A DNA stretch of 64,000 nucleotides from Devosia rhodophyticola (GTDB lineage: Bacteria; Pseudomonadota; Alphaproteobacteria; Rhizobiales; Devosiaceae): positions 2,472,001 through 2,536,000 of the forward strand of contig NZ_CP118247.1 of assembly GCF_028816475.1 (NCBI RefSeq), read 5' to 3'. Numbering within the stretch: the stretch's first letter is position 1; each line of letters opens with the position of its first letter. This document shows positions 26,555-36,084 of this stretch, in pieces. The notes below the pieces were generated by a model. It searched no databases and had not been told where the DNA came from. It saw only the letters and a program-made list of their open reading frames with translations. Both the position numbers and the translations under genes were made by a program.

Positions 26555-27856
26555 CTACCCGGTGTTCCGGTTCGAAAACAGCTGTTGGGCGAGGCTGACA
26601 AAGTGGTGGCCGCGCTCCTCGAAGTTCTTGAACTGATTATAGGATGGTGCGCCCGGCGACAGGATAACGGTGTCAAAATTTTGCCGTTCCACCAGTGCCC
26701 GCATGGCTGCCTCAAGGTCGGGCGCGCGCAGAACCTCAATGGATGAAGTGCAGTTTTCTGCCGTTGCCGCCAGGCGCTCACCCGTGACGGGAAGACAGAT
26801 GAGGATTGCCACGCCGCGACTTTCCAGCAGGTCTGCCAACTCGTTATAATCTTGCTCACGCTCGTGCCCGCCCGCGATCAGCGCTATGTGACGATCGGGA
26901 TATGCAGCGAGCGCGGCCTTGGTGGCTTCGGGTGTGGTCGAGATGGAATCGTTGACGAAGATCAACTCGCCAATCTGATGTTCTTCCAGTCGGTGGGGAA
27001 GTGGAGCAAAAGCTGCGATGCCAGCAATGACACCCTCAATGGTCGCACCCGTGCCCAAAGCAATTTGCGCGGCCAGTAGGGCATTGTCGCGGTTATGGTT
27101 GCCTCTGAGCCGCGAACTGTCGATTGCGCGATTAATCGCCAATCGTTGCATTTCGCTTGGCCTGGATAGCAAGCGATCCTCGCCGCCGAGCGCCGACAAT
27201 ACCAGGCTATTGGTCTGTGCCGCCGTGCCGAGGGCGATCCGCACAGGTCCTTCACGCGAAATCAGGTGCAGCTTGTCCTCGTAATATTGCGCCACGCTGC
27301 CGTGCCAATCGACGTGTTCGGGATATAGATTGGTGATGGCCGCAATATCGGGCAGAAAATCCATATCGGCGGTTTGGTAACTGGAGAGTTCCAGCACCAC
27401 GGTTGGATACTTGTCGGCCAATTCGAGCGGCGCAACCCCAACATTGCCCCCCAACCCGGCATCGATCTCACTTGCGGTTAGCATCAAGTGAACCAGCGTC
27501 GCTGTGGTCGATTTTCCCTTGGTGCCGGTAATGGCAATCACGGTTCGGCTCTGCCGGAACGTGGCGCCCCAAAGATTGAGATTGGAGGTTACGGCGATAC
27601 CGGCGCGTTCGGCCAGAGCGAAGATCGGCTTGTAACGCGATACACCGGGGCTTTTGATGATGTGGGCAAATTTGCGATCGGTGATGGCCCGCTCGATCTC
27701 GTCAGGCGCGATGAATGCGGCGTCGGAAATATTGGTCTCGCCGCTGTCGGCAGTCACATAGACGCGCAATTTGGGTTGCTGGCGCGCCAGAAAAGCCCTG
27801 GTGGAAATGGCCTCGCGCCCAGCGCCATAGAGCAGGACCGGCGCTTCAAACAGCAT
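26555..27856 (-). CDS. murD2: UDP-N-acetylmuramoyl-L-alanine--L-glutamate ligase (MurD2-type)
   Basis: A 433-aa Mur ligase. The central domain has the ATP loop GTKGKSTTATL, the metal-site stretch ELSSYQTAD and NLYPEHVDWHG; the C-terminal domain has NDSISTTPEATKAAL and APSYNQFKNFEERG. Sequence alone would fit MurD, but it lies directly after and overlaps a MurL gene by 11 nt. In the pathway described in Xanthomonas, MurD2 adds L-Glu rather than D-Glu to UDP-MurNAc-L-Ala and MurL then epimerises it. I infer the L-Glu specificity from this pairing. Confidence 0.85.
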   Translation of the reverse strand: MLFEAPVLLYGAGREAISTRAFLARQQPKLRVYVTADSGETNISDAAFIAPDEIERAITDRKFAHIIKSPGVSRYKPIFALAERAGIAVTSNLNLWGATFRQSRTVIAITGTKGKSTTATLVHLMLTASEIDAGLGGNVGVAPLELADKYPTVVLELSSYQTADMDFLPDIAAITNLYPEHVDWHGSVAQYYEDKLHLISREGPVRIALGTAAQTNSLVLSALGGEDRLLSRPSEMQRLAINRAIDSSRLRGNHNRDNALLAAQIALGTGATIEGVIAGIAAFAPLPHRLEEHQIGELIFVNDSISTTPEATKAALAAYPDRHIALIAGGHEREQDYNELADLLESRGVAILICLPVTGERLAATAENCTSSIEVLRAPDLEAAMRALVERQNFDTVILSPGAPSYNQFKNFEERGHHFVSLAQQLFSNRNTG

Positions 27857-29171
27857 GGGGCGCTACCCGGGCAATAACCTCGGCAGGTATGTGATGATCA
27901 TCGGCATCTTCGAATAATGCCTGCCGGGCGGATGTCAATTTCGCGGTGCCATATTGGGATTCCAGATCAGCCCTCAACGTGGCGACGATGGCGTCGTTTT
28001 CCCAAGCGGGGCTGGTGGTCAGGGCATGAAGACAGGCCGCCGCTTCAAGGATTTCGCCGACACATTCCCATGGCTTTTGCCCGGCCAATCCGGTCAATTC
28101 GCGAAACGAGGTCTCATGATCTGGATCGTCGAGCAAATTCCGGCCAAAAATGTCGATAAGCCGCTGCTTGTCCATGACGGGAGCAAAAATCAAGAAGACG
28201 AAATGACATTTCGGACATTCGCCGCACCATAACGGGCCATCGTGGCCTGATAGGCGGAAGTTGCGGTTGCAGCTTGAAAACACTTTGTCATAGCGCGTCT
28301 GGCGGGCAAATAGCGCCGCAATGCGCGCTTCTGAATAAGGCCGGAGCAAGGAAAAATACTGCAATGTGCCATTTGTGGCGTCGGCCAGCGTCCTGGCAAT
28401 CAACCGTTCAAAATCGAGCGATTTTGAATGCTGATGATTGGCCTGCCGCCCGTCGAATTCGACATTGCCTTCGCTGGCCGAACGCTCATTGGACAGCACG
28501 ATCCGGTTATAGCCAAAAAGCAGGGCGCAGAGCGCCGCGATCATCGAATTGATGGCCGTGGAGGGGACATGGCCATTAAGAAAGCCGGGCAGGCCCGACA
28601 GCCGGATCATTTCAGGATCGAGCTTACGGTTGACGTAAATCGGCGAGGTGCCGATTTTGGCGACGCTGGTTAAAATGGGGCCTTTCGGGTTCACCGCAAA
28701 AGGCGTGAAATCGATGCCGGCGGCCTGCAATAGCTCAACGCTGACCAAGGAATCCTTGCCACCACCGATGGGCAGCAAGGCTCGGTCAAGCAGTTTGGGC
28801 GCATCAACGGCAAAACCTTCACTGATTGGGGTATCAAGGACCAACCGACCAAAGCGCAGCAGGTTGTTGCGTGCATAAAACTCGCCGAGACCATTTTCGT
28901 AAATGTCGATAACGAAGGCACGTTGGTCGGTGGACAATGGCAGGTCGGGGGCGGAAATATGTAGAGGCGCCTTGAGCTTGAAGTAGCTGACGCCGAGTAC
29001 AAAAGCAGTCAAATTGAGCAGAAGTGTAAAGGCGGGCGCGTCGAGGTTTTCTAACGACTGATCGCGTGGAAATTCCAGGGCTTCGACGAAATGCAGATCG
29101 TCGAGCTTGTAGCCAAAGCGGGCCACGCCGCTGGCAGCGTCAAATTGGGGGCGTTCGATCAGAAACTGCAT
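27846..29171 (-). CDS. murL: UDP-MurNAc-L-Ala-L-Glu epimerase
   Basis: A 441-aa protein. LLPIGGGKDSLVSVELL resembles the ATP-pyrophosphatase P-loop that MurL uses to activate the glutamyl carboxylate; CGECPKCHFVFL gives a CxxC pair, and LSNERSASEGN is a further conserved block. MurL inverts the terminal L-Glu of UDP-MurNAc-L-Ala-L-Glu to D-Glu, using ATP and Mg2+, so D-Glu enters peptidoglycan without glutamate racemase. ATG 29171 (MQFLIERPQF) is preferred; a GTG 14 codons earlier is the alternative. Neither has a good ribosome-binding site. Confidence 0.87.
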   Translation of the reverse strand: MQFLIERPQFDAASGVARFGYKLDDLHFVEALEFPRDQSLENLDAPAFTLLLNLTAFVLGVSYFKLKAPLHISAPDLPLSTDQRAFVIDIYENGLGEFYARNNLLRFGRLVLDTPISEGFAVDAPKLLDRALLPIGGGKDSLVSVELLQAAGIDFTPFAVNPKGPILTSVAKIGTSPIYVNRKLDPEMIRLSGLPGFLNGHVPSTAINSMIAALCALLFGYNRIVLSNERSASEGNVEFDGRQANHQHSKSLDFERLIARTLADATNGTLQYFSLLRPYSEARIAALFARQTRYDKVFSSCNRNFRLSGHDGPLWCGECPKCHFVFLIFAPVMDKQRLIDIFGRNLLDDPDHETSFRELTGLAGQKPWECVGEILEAAACLHALTTSPAWENDAIVATLRADLESQYGTAKLTSARQALFEDADDHHIPAEVIARVAPHAV

Positions 29172-29240
29172 GTCGGAATAGGGTCCAGCCAACGTCGGGC
29201 GACGGTATCGCACCCTATATAGCGATTGAAACCAGATTCG

Positions 29241-30131
29241 TCAGTAGATGCGCATTTGCAGGCGCATGACGATATCGGTCCCCAACCGCTGATAGCCATA
29301 TTCGCGCATGGTGCAGGTCCAGCCATTGCCGTTTTTCTCGATGCGGAACAGGTTGTAGCGGGCCGGATCATCGAGACCACTGCCTTGGGCAGCGCTGGCA
29401 GCTGCCACACCAATGACCGGCACTTCGTGCTCGAGCCCGGAAATCGAGTGGATCGAGGAGCGATGGGTGTGACCATGCAGAATTAATTCAGCACCGTGCT
29501 CGGCAATGATGCGGCGGAACAGCTTGTGCCCTTTTAACCCAAACGAGGGATGCTGCAGTTCAGGATTGGGCGGGTGGTGGATCATCACAACACGGAACAG
29601 GCCAGCCTCACCAGTCTCGGTCAGAATTTTTGCCAGCCGTGCGGCCTGTTCTTGATCAAAGCGCCCGGTTGCCAGAAATGGTCGGGTCGGTACGGCACTG
29701 GAACAGGAAATAATTGCCGTATCATCGAGGCGCCGGACAAAGGGGAAGGCGCTGCCATGCGCACTGTCGCCCTGCAAATAGGGGCCCCACTCATGCTGGG
29801 CGCGCTCGAGAGCGCCGGGCACATAGGCATCATGATTGCCGGGGCAGACACACACAGTTTGGGCCGGACCGACGGTTTTAAGCCATTCGCCAGCGCGGAT
29901 AACCTCGGCCTTGAGGGCAAGGTTGGTCAAATCGCCGGTGACGGCGGTAAAATCGGGGTTCTGGTCGCGCATATGGTCGACAAGGGCTTTCAGACCCTCG
30001 CCGCTGAGCGTGTCGCGGCGCATGATCTTCCAGTTGAGGAACCCGGTAAGCCGCTTTCCCAATAGATCCTTGAAGGAAATGTGGGGCAGGGGGGCAAGAT
30101 GGATATCGGAAATGTGGGCAAGTGTTGTCAT
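29241..30131 (-). CDS. Metallophosphoesterase (Icc/CpdA-like)
   Basis: A 296-aa calcineurin-like phosphoesterase. All the metal motifs are present: DIHLAP, GDLTN, GNHDAY, MIHHPP and HGHTHRS. Architecture and length fit the class III cAMP phosphodiesterase/Icc group, but this fold covers many substrates. It lies upstream of murL in the same orientation with a 69-nt gap and diverges from a Nudix gene. Confidence 0.85.
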   Translation of the reverse strand: MTTLAHISDIHLAPLPHISFKDLLGKRLTGFLNWKIMRRDTLSGEGLKALVDHMRDQNPDFTAVTGDLTNLALKAEVIRAGEWLKTVGPAQTVCVCPGNHDAYVPGALERAQHEWGPYLQGDSAHGSAFPFVRRLDDTAIISCSSAVPTRPFLATGRFDQEQAARLAKILTETGEAGLFRVVMIHHPPNPELQHPSFGLKGHKLFRRIIAEHGAELILHGHTHRSSIHSISGLEHEVPVIGVAAASAAQGSGLDDPARYNLFRIEKNGNGWTCTMREYGYQRLGTDIVMRLQMRIY

Positions 30132-30241
30132 TGCAGGGGTAATGGCACGCCTGCGCGATCAAGAAAATGGGCAATTGACGTCGCTGACAATTTTGTCATG
30201 CCGCCGTTCCTGTTATCCATGGTGCAAAGCAGGAGCCAATC

Positions 30242-30715
30242 ATGCAGATGAGTCGCTTTCAGAGAGTGCGCGCCAAGGTCTATTTGAACGCCATGGGCCT
30301 GTGGCGGCGGATGACGCTGGGCACGCGAACCATGCTGGTGGACGGCGACAAGGTTCTGCTAATTCGCCACACATATGTTCCGGGCTGGCAGTTTCCTGGC
30401 GGCGGGGTGGAGCCAGGGGAAACGCTGGCTGGCGCTGCGGCGCGCGAATTGCAGGAAGAGAGCGGTTATCGCGTCATCGCGCCGACGCTGTTCGGCATGT
30501 ATCACAATACCAGCCCGATCACCGATCGCGATCATGTGGCTTTTTTTGTCAGCCACAAGTTTGAAAAGGCATTTGAGTTCAAGCCCAGCTATGAGATCGC
30601 CGAGGTTGGTTGGTTTGACCGCGCGCATTTGCCCGACAAAGTGACGCCGGCCACCTCGCAGCGCATCGACGAATATTTCGACCGCGCGCCGCGTCGGGAC
30701 ATCTGGGGTTACTAG
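30242..30715 (+). CDS. Nudix hydrolase
   Basis: A 157-aa protein with a full Nudix box (GGGVEPGETLAGAAARELQEESGY) preceded by MLVDGDKVLLIRHTY. The 45-residue N-terminal lead and GWQFPGGG arrangement match a rhizobial Nudix group of unknown substrate. CAGGAG lies 6 nt upstream of the ATG. Its TAG shares a CTAG with the stop of the convergent yqjG gene. Confidence 0.85.
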   Translation: MQMSRFQRVRAKVYLNAMGLWRRMTLGTRTMLVDGDKVLLIRHTYVPGWQFPGGGVEPGETLAGAAARELQEESGYRVIAPTLFGMYHNTSPITDRDHVAFFVSHKFEKAFEFKPSYEIAEVGWFDRAHLPDKVTPATSQRIDEYFDRAPRRDIWGY

Positions 30716-31667
30716 CGCAGAAATGCCAATTCCGGCCCTACTGGAATGATCCGGTGTGGATTGATTGTGGGATGGCTCCAGTAATAATGGGTGCGAATGT
30801 GGTCCATATCGACAGTTTCCTTGACGCCTGGAACCTCATAAAGCGCCTTTAGATAATGGGACAGGTTGGGGTAATCGGCGATGCGCTTGCGGTTGCATTT
30901 GAAATGGCCAACGTAAACCGCGTCGAACCGCACCAGGGTGGTAAATAGTCGCCAGTCCGCTTCGGTTATGGCGTCGCTGGCAAGATAGCCGGTCTGGCCT
31001 AGAATTTCCTCAACCCAGTCAAGCGCCTCGAACAGCTTTTCGACCGGTTCGTCGTAAGCCTCCTGGGTCGTGGCAAAACCGGCCTTGTAAACGCCATTGT
31101 TGATGTCGTCATAGACCCGCGCGTTGATCTCGTCGATACGGGCACGCAGGGCTTCAGGATACAGATCGTCCGAATTTCCCGTCAGTTCGTTGAAAGCCGA
31201 ATTAAACATGCGGATGATTTCGGAGCTCTCATTGGAAACAATGGACTTGGTTTTCCTGTCCCACAACACAGGCACAGTCACGCGGCCGGTATATTTGGGA
31301 TCCGACTTGGCATAGACTTGCCAGAGATAGTCGTTGCCCGACAAAGCGTCGCCGGTTGCCCCCTCATCGGTAAAACTCCAGCCTGTTTCATCGGGCATTT
31401 TGGGCGCGACGATAGAAACCGGGATCAGATCTTCGAGTTGACGCAGTTTGCGCACGATCAAGGTGCGGTGGGCCCAGGGGCATGCCAGCGAAACATAAAG
31501 GTGATAGCGATCGGCTTCTGCCTTAAATCCGCCTTCGCCACTTGGCCCAACACCGCCGTCAGCTGTTATCCAGTTGCGAAAACCCGACTGGGCGCGCACG
31601 AACTTGCCGCCGGTTTTTTTGTGTCGTACCATTGGTCTGACCATTTTCCGTCTATCAGCATGCCCAT
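30712..31667 (-). pseudogene. yqjG: Glutathionyl-hydroquinone reductase with a one-base frameshift near the N-terminus
   Basis: The intact downstream frame gives GGKFVRAQSGFRNW, the catalytic SLACPWAHRT (nucleophilic Cys), TVPVLWD, SNESSEIIRMFN and the C-terminal YYWSHPTINP. These define the YqjG/ECM4 glutathione S-transferases, which reduce glutathionyl-hydroquinones. The expected N-terminus (MGMLIDGKWSDQWYDTKK) is present at 31667 but in another frame. The frames join at the seven-T run 31614-31620; an eighth base restores a 318-aa protein. Without it, translation would have to start at 31644 inside the conserved region. Compared with E. coli YqjG from memory. Confidence 0.85.
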
Positions 31668-31999
31668 TTCTTCACCCTTTGTTGTCGTGCCGGTTCGCCT
31701 TGTGCGCCCCTACTGGAACGCATGGCGTGTTATCCCGTTCACTTAGCTACCCGTCGCCAAAAAACTAGACGCTATATCGGCAACACATTGTTGCGCGTCC
31801 CCAGTGGCGGCGGCCAAAATTCTGCCTGATCGAGCGAGCTTTTTGTTTACGTGGAGATTGTGCGATGCTATTCGGAAATCAGGCGTGGAGGCGCCCAGGA
31901 TGGTAAAAGTTAGCCTGCGGACACGACGACCCTGATGGGTATTACGGGCACACAGCGGTGCGCCCATAAACGTTCCTGCTTTGCTTTTGGACCAGTCCC
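31668..31999. other. 332-bp intergenic region without a supported gene
   Basis: This gap holds the divergent promoters of yqjG (left) and the GNAT gene (right). A 74-codon leftward ORF (31743-31967) and a 13-codon rightward ORF (31864-31905) exist, but neither has a good ribosome-binding site or recognisable protein features. I see no strong hairpin, repeat or RNA gene. Confidence 0.5.
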
Positions 32000-32545
32000 A
32001 TGATCGCTCCCAACGCTTCTTCAGCTGTTGCTGAACCTGCCACCCGTGCGCCGATAGTTCGGCCTGCTACATCAGCCGATGATCAATTTGTGGAGGATTT
32101 GCAGGCGCTTGCCTTCGGTCCAGGGCGGTTTGCACGAACCGCATTTCGGGTGAGAGAGCGTTTTCCCATTGATCCTGGTCTGTCACTGATTGCAGAGGTT
32201 GATGGAACCGCCTGCGGGTCAGTGTGGATGACGCCGATCAGTGTTGGTGGCATCAATGGATATTTGCTGGGACCGTTGGCAACACACCCCGAATTTCGCA
32301 AGCGTGGCGCGGGAAAACTGCTGGCGCGAGAGGTCAGCGTACGCGCGTTGGCCCGCAAGGATGGTCGGTTTGTGCTGCTGGTCGGTGATCAGGACTATTA
32401 TTGCCCATTGGGCTGGCAGCCGACAACACAGGGCGCTATCCAGTTTCCCGGCCCGGTTGATCCGACGCGTGTGTTGGTGATGTCCCACGAGAACGAACTG
32501 GGCAAGAGTTTGGCGGGGCCGATCTCGGCCTATCGCGTCGGTTAG
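32000..32545 (+). CDS. GNAT family N-acetyltransferase (YhbS-like)
   Basis: A 181-aa acetyltransferase. The acetyl-CoA binding loop is LATHPEFRKRGAGKLLARE (motif A), followed by VLLVGDQDYYCPLGW, which places it with the YhbS group (COG3153). The acceptor substrate is unknown. The first 18 residues look unstructured. Confidence 0.85.
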   Translation: MIAPNASSAVAEPATRAPIVRPATSADDQFVEDLQALAFGPGRFARTAFRVRERFPIDPGLSLIAEVDGTACGSVWMTPISVGGINGYLLGPLATHPEFRKRGAGKLLAREVSVRALARKDGRFVLLVGDQDYYCPLGWQPTTQGAIQFPGPVDPTRVLVMSHENELGKSLAGPISAYRVG

Positions 32546-32649
32546 AAACCTGATCGTGCAAGCGTGACAATTGGGCCCGCTGTCGGGGGTGCAGGTTTGG
32601 CGATCATTGCTTATGGTAGCGCGCAGGATTTGATGGTCTGGGATGCGCC

Positions 32650-33276
32650 GTGCTGATGGACGCCAGCATAATTGACAACATCGCCGGACGCCTTTTGGCG
32701 CATCCGCCGGGCTATGACGCCCATGGCGCGCTGGTTCCCGACTGGGCGCCGAGCAAACCGTTTGATCGCCCGCCGGTTTACGCGGCCGTTTTGATCAGTC
32801 TGATCGCGCGGCCCGAAGGGCACACAGTGCTCTATACCGAGCGCTCGTCGGGGTTACGCGCGCATTCAGGGCAAGTGGCGTTTCCGGGTGGCAAACTTGA
32901 TCCCGAAGATTTTGACGCAGGCGATGCGGCGCTGCGCGAAGCGGGCGAAGAGGTTGGCATGGTGCGCGATGAAGCGCGCATACTGGGGTTCATGCCCACC
33001 TATTTTACCGGCACCAACTATCTGATCACCCCGGTTGTCGCCGAAGTTGCGCCGACGCGGCCATTTGTGCCCAATCCAGGCGAGGTGCAGTCCTTGTTTG
33101 AGGTGCCACTGGCGCGAATTCTGGACGCGCGCACCTATGGTGCCTTCCGGATCAAGCGTGATGGAAGAGAGCATCAAACCTGGCAGATCGACCATGATGG
33201 CCATAAGATCTGGGGCATTACCGCCAATTTGACCCGTCTGTTCTGTGACCGGGTCAATGGCGAGGCGCGGCGATGA
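32650..33276 (+). CDS. CoA pyrophosphatase, Nudix family
   Basis: A 208-aa protein. LRAHSGQVAFPGGKLD directly followed by the Nudix box (DAGDAALREAGEEVGM) is characteristic of the NudL/PCD1 CoA diphosphatases, which cleave CoA to 3'-phosphoadenosine 5'-phosphate and 4'-phosphopantetheine. The GTG at 32650 has GGG seven bases upstream; ATG 32656 is the alternative. It is coupled to cca by an ATGA overlap. Confidence 0.88.
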   Translation: MLMDASIIDNIAGRLLAHPPGYDAHGALVPDWAPSKPFDRPPVYAAVLISLIARPEGHTVLYTERSSGLRAHSGQVAFPGGKLDPEDFDAGDAALREAGEEVGMVRDEARILGFMPTYFTGTNYLITPVVAEVAPTRPFVPNPGEVQSLFEVPLARILDARTYGAFRIKRDGREHQTWQIDHDGHKIWGITANLTRLFCDRVNGEARR

Positions 33277-34465
33277 GCATTCCAGCCGAGAGCCGGTTGC
33301 ATCAAGCTGAATGGCTGCGGGACAAGGCAGTTCAGGAAATTTTTGCGCTACTCGATGGCCAGAATGGTCGGACCCGAGCCGTCGGGGGGATCGTGCGCGA
33401 CACAATTCTTGAGCGACTGACAGCGCAAAACGACATTGATATGGCGACCGAGTTGGTGCCAGAAGAAGTTCTGGCGCGGGCCAAGGCTGCCGGGATTGCC
33501 GCCTATCCGACTGGGATTGAGCATGGCACGGTCACCCTGCGTCATGGCGACGTCGGCGTTGAAGTCACGACGCTCCGGCAGGATGTGGTAACCGATGGTC
33601 GACACGCTGTGGTTGAGTTTGGGCTCGACTGGCTGGCTGATGCAGAGAGACGCGATTTTACGCTCAATGCGCTTTATGTGGACATGAACGGGGCGCTCTT
33701 TGATCCGATCAGCGGCATTGGGGACTGCCTGAGTGGCCACGTGCGGTTTATTGGCGATGCGGAAAAGCGAATTGCCGAAGACGGTTTGCGAGTCTTTCGC
33801 TTTTTCCGGTTTTCTGCCAGTCATGGGCAGCAGAATTTTGATGGAGCGGGGCTGGCCGCCTGTGGCGCTGCTGCCGGACGGTTATCGCATTTGTCACACG
33901 AGCGTGTCGGGGCTGAAATGCGCCGAATGTTTGAATTGCCCCGTATAGCTGTGACACTGGCCAAGATGCGCGCTCTTAACCTGTTGACGTTCCCTGAACA
34001 GGCGATAGGGGCATTACAGAACTATGAACGGCAGGCAGGCAAGCCGCAATGCATCAGCCGTATGGCGTTGGTTCTGGGTGCGTTGCCCGCCAAAGAATTA
34101 CAGCGGCAATGGCGATTGTCGAATAATGTGCTCAACGAAGCCCAATTGTTGCGAAAAGCCGCAGCCTTGATTGCAGAAATGAAACTGCATGAGGCAGGCT
34201 ATCGCTACCCTGCCGCCATAAATGCTGCACTCGACGTCGCTGCCGCGGAAGCGGGCTGGGGGAGGCCGGAAAAGCGGCAGTTTTGGCAAGTCTTGAAAAG
34301 ATCGCACCAAAGGCGCTGCCGATTAGTGGCAAAGACCTTCTGTCTGCCGGATTCGCGCCTGGTCCATCGTTGGGGCAAGCTTTGGCGGCAGCGGAAATTG
34401 CCTGGATTGCAAGCGAATTTACGCTCACCCCAGACAGGTTACTTGCAATGTTGACGTCGGGCTAA
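33273..34465 (+). pseudogene. cca: CCA tRNA nucleotidyltransferase with a late one-base frameshift
   Basis: The N-terminal nucleotidyltransferase domain is clear: RAVGGIVRDTIL, then the catalytic NDIDMATE, GTVTLRHGD, RRDFTLNALY and EDGLRVFRFFRFSA. The original frame runs to 34454 but goes out of register after AAEAGWG near residue 328. Adding one G to the five-G run at about 34256-34260 brings in the frame ending ASLEKIAPKALPISGKDLL and LAAAEIAWIASEFTL, restoring 397 aa with the usual C-terminus. It adds or repairs the 3' CCA of tRNAs. As the only such gene type normally present it is essential or nearly so, which argues for a sequence error. Confidence 0.87.
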
Positions 34466-34478
34466 ACTCGGCGGTCAA

Positions 34479-34673
34479 TCAGTGTTTACTGGGCTGATCA
34501 TCGACATCCACGATGCGCTCCTTGATGCGCTCAATCATGTCTGGCCGCACTTGCGTTTCGCCGTGTAGGCTTTTGAGATTTTCAACGGCGCGACGGACAA
34601 CTTCGGCTTCATTGTCGGCCTCGGCGCGCCACGTCGAACCGGGAATAAGTGAGCCTGAATCAAAGCGCTTCAT
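34479..34673 (-). CDS. DUF1059-like small protein
   Basis: A 64-aa protein (MKRFDSGSLIPGSTWRAEADNEAEVVRRAVENL). The layout SLIPG-x-(T/W)-A-x-(D/N)E-EV-RRAV-(x)-HGE matches the DUF1059 family. Relatives usually have Cys at the two positions that are Ser here (FDSGS and PGS). GAGGTG lies 9 nt before the ATG; a longer form starting 12 codons earlier is possible. Function unknown. Confidence 0.75.
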   Translation of the reverse strand: MKRFDSGSLIPGSTWRAEADNEAEVVRRAVENLKSLHGETQVRPDMIERIKERIVDVDDQPSKH

Positions 34674-34744
34674 CTGTGTCACCTCACCTGAATGTGGTTG
34701 AGTAACCACAACGCAGTTGGACGAGCGTTGGTTCCGAAAAAAAA

Positions 34745-35617
34745 TCAGGGCCAGCGAACGTCGGGCGGCATTGAAGAGAGAATTGCATCGACATTACCCC
34801 CGGTTTTCAAGCCAAATGTGGTGCCGCGATCATAGAGGAGGTTGAACTCAACATAGCGGCCGCGTTGGACCAGCTGTTCATGCCTGTCAGCCTCGGTCCA
34901 GGGTGTTTCGAAATTTCGGCGGACTAGTTGGGGGTAAATCTGGAGAAAAGCGCGGCCCACATCCTGGGTGAAGGCAAAATCAGCGTTCCAATCACCTGAA
35001 TTGTGCTGGTCGTAAAAAATGCCACCGGTTCCGCGAGGCTCATTGCGGTGAGGCAGGTAAAAATACTTGTCGCACCATTGCTTGAAATGCTCGTAGTCTA
35101 CGCTTGGATGAACTTCGCAGACCTGACGCATGGCGGCATGAAAATCGACAGTGTCAGCATCGGTCTGCAGCCGTCGGCGCGCCAGCACCGGGGTCAGGTC
35201 TGCGCCGCCGCCAAACCATTGCCTGCCGGTCACGATCATGCGGGTGTTCATGTGAACCGCCGGCACATGCGGATTGCAGGGATGCACGATCAAGGAAATG
35301 CCGGCGCTCCAAAAACTGGCGCCTGCTTCGGTGCCCGGCATCTGTTTGGCAAACTCTTCGGAGAATTCGCCATGCACCACAGAAATGTGGACGCCTGCCT
35401 TTTCGAAAACCCGGCCATGAAGCATCGACATTTCGCCGCCACCACCAGCAGCGCGCTGCCACGGGGTTCGCACAAATCGGCCCGGTGCGCGGTCGACATT
35501 GGGGCCGTGGACGTCGCTTTCAATACTTTCGAAGGCCGAGCAGATACGGTCGCGCAGTTGGCGGAACCAGTCAGCGGCTATGGTTTTTTTGTCTTCAATG
35601 TCGGAGGGGAGTGTCAT
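34745..35617 (-). CDS. hemF: Oxygen-dependent coproporphyrinogen III oxidase
   Basis: A 290-aa HemF. Diagnostic blocks are [49 protein letters not shown] and the C-terminal [13 protein letters not shown]. It oxidatively decarboxylates coproporphyrinogen III to protoporphyrinogen IX with O2. It is coupled to trmL upstream by an ATGA overlap. The bc1 operon diverging from trmL means haem synthesis and haem use are neighbours. Confidence 0.95.
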   Translation of the reverse strand: MTLPSDIEDKKTIAADWFRQLRDRICSAFESIESDVHGPNVDRAPGRFVRTPWQRAAGGGGEMSMLHGRVFEKAGVHISVVHGEFSEEFAKQMPGTEAGASFWSAGISLIVHPCNPHVPAVHMNTRMIVTGRQWFGGGADLTPVLARRRLQTDADTVDFHAAMRQVCEVHPSVDYEHFKQWCDKYFYLPHRNEPRGTGGIFYDQHNSGDWNADFAFTQDVGRAFLQIYPQLVRRNFETPWTEADRHEQLVQRGRYVEFNLLYDRGTTFGLKTGGNVDAILSSMPPDVRWP

Positions 35618-36084
35618 GATAAAGTGGCAAATCCATTGGTCTGACGCTTGGCTTCGCCGATAATAAGGGTTGCGGACAGCGCAACATTGATCGAGCGCAA
35701 ACCAGATCGCATTGGAATGCGAACCTTCAGGTCGGCTGTGTCGGCAACGCTATCGGGCACGCCAGCACTTTCACGTCCCAGCAGCAAGATGTCCAACGAC
35801 TGATATTGCGCCGCGTATGCGGACTGGCTGGCCCTGGTGGTCAGGAGGACGAGGCGCCGATCGGCCTGCCGTCGCCAGGCGTCAAACTGGGCAAAGCTAC
35901 TGTGTTCCTCAAAATCGGCATGTTCGAGATAATCCAGGCCGCTACGTTTCATGGCGGCGCGCGAAAAATGAAAGCCGGTGGGGTGGATAATATGAACACG
36001 TACATCGAGGCACGCCCCGAGCCGCAACAATGTGCCGGTATTGAGGGCGATGTCGGGTTGATAAAGGGCGATTTCAACAGGCAA
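35614..36084 (-). CDS. trmL: tRNA (cytidine/uridine-34 2'-O)-methyltransferase
   Basis: A 156-aa SPOUT methyltransferase. The N-terminal [21 protein letters not shown] and the knot region [14 protein letters not shown] and [22 protein letters not shown] are typical of TrmL. It methylates the ribose at wobble position 34 of leucine tRNAs. It is the first gene of the trmL-hemF pair and is divergent from petA. Confidence 0.93.
   Translation of the reverse strand: MPVEIALYQPDIALNTGTLLRLGACLDVRVHIIHPTGFHFSRAAMKRSGLDYLEHADFEEHSSFAQFDAWRRQADRRLVLLTTRASQSAYAAQYQSLDILLLGRESAGVPDSVADTADLKVRIPMRSGLRSINVALSATLIIGEAKRQTNGFATLS

Noticed and set aside
31743-31967. 74-codon ORF in the gap between yqjG and the GNAT gene
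   Set aside because: No ribosome-binding site, mixed composition and no recognisable domain; reported only as part of the empty gap.
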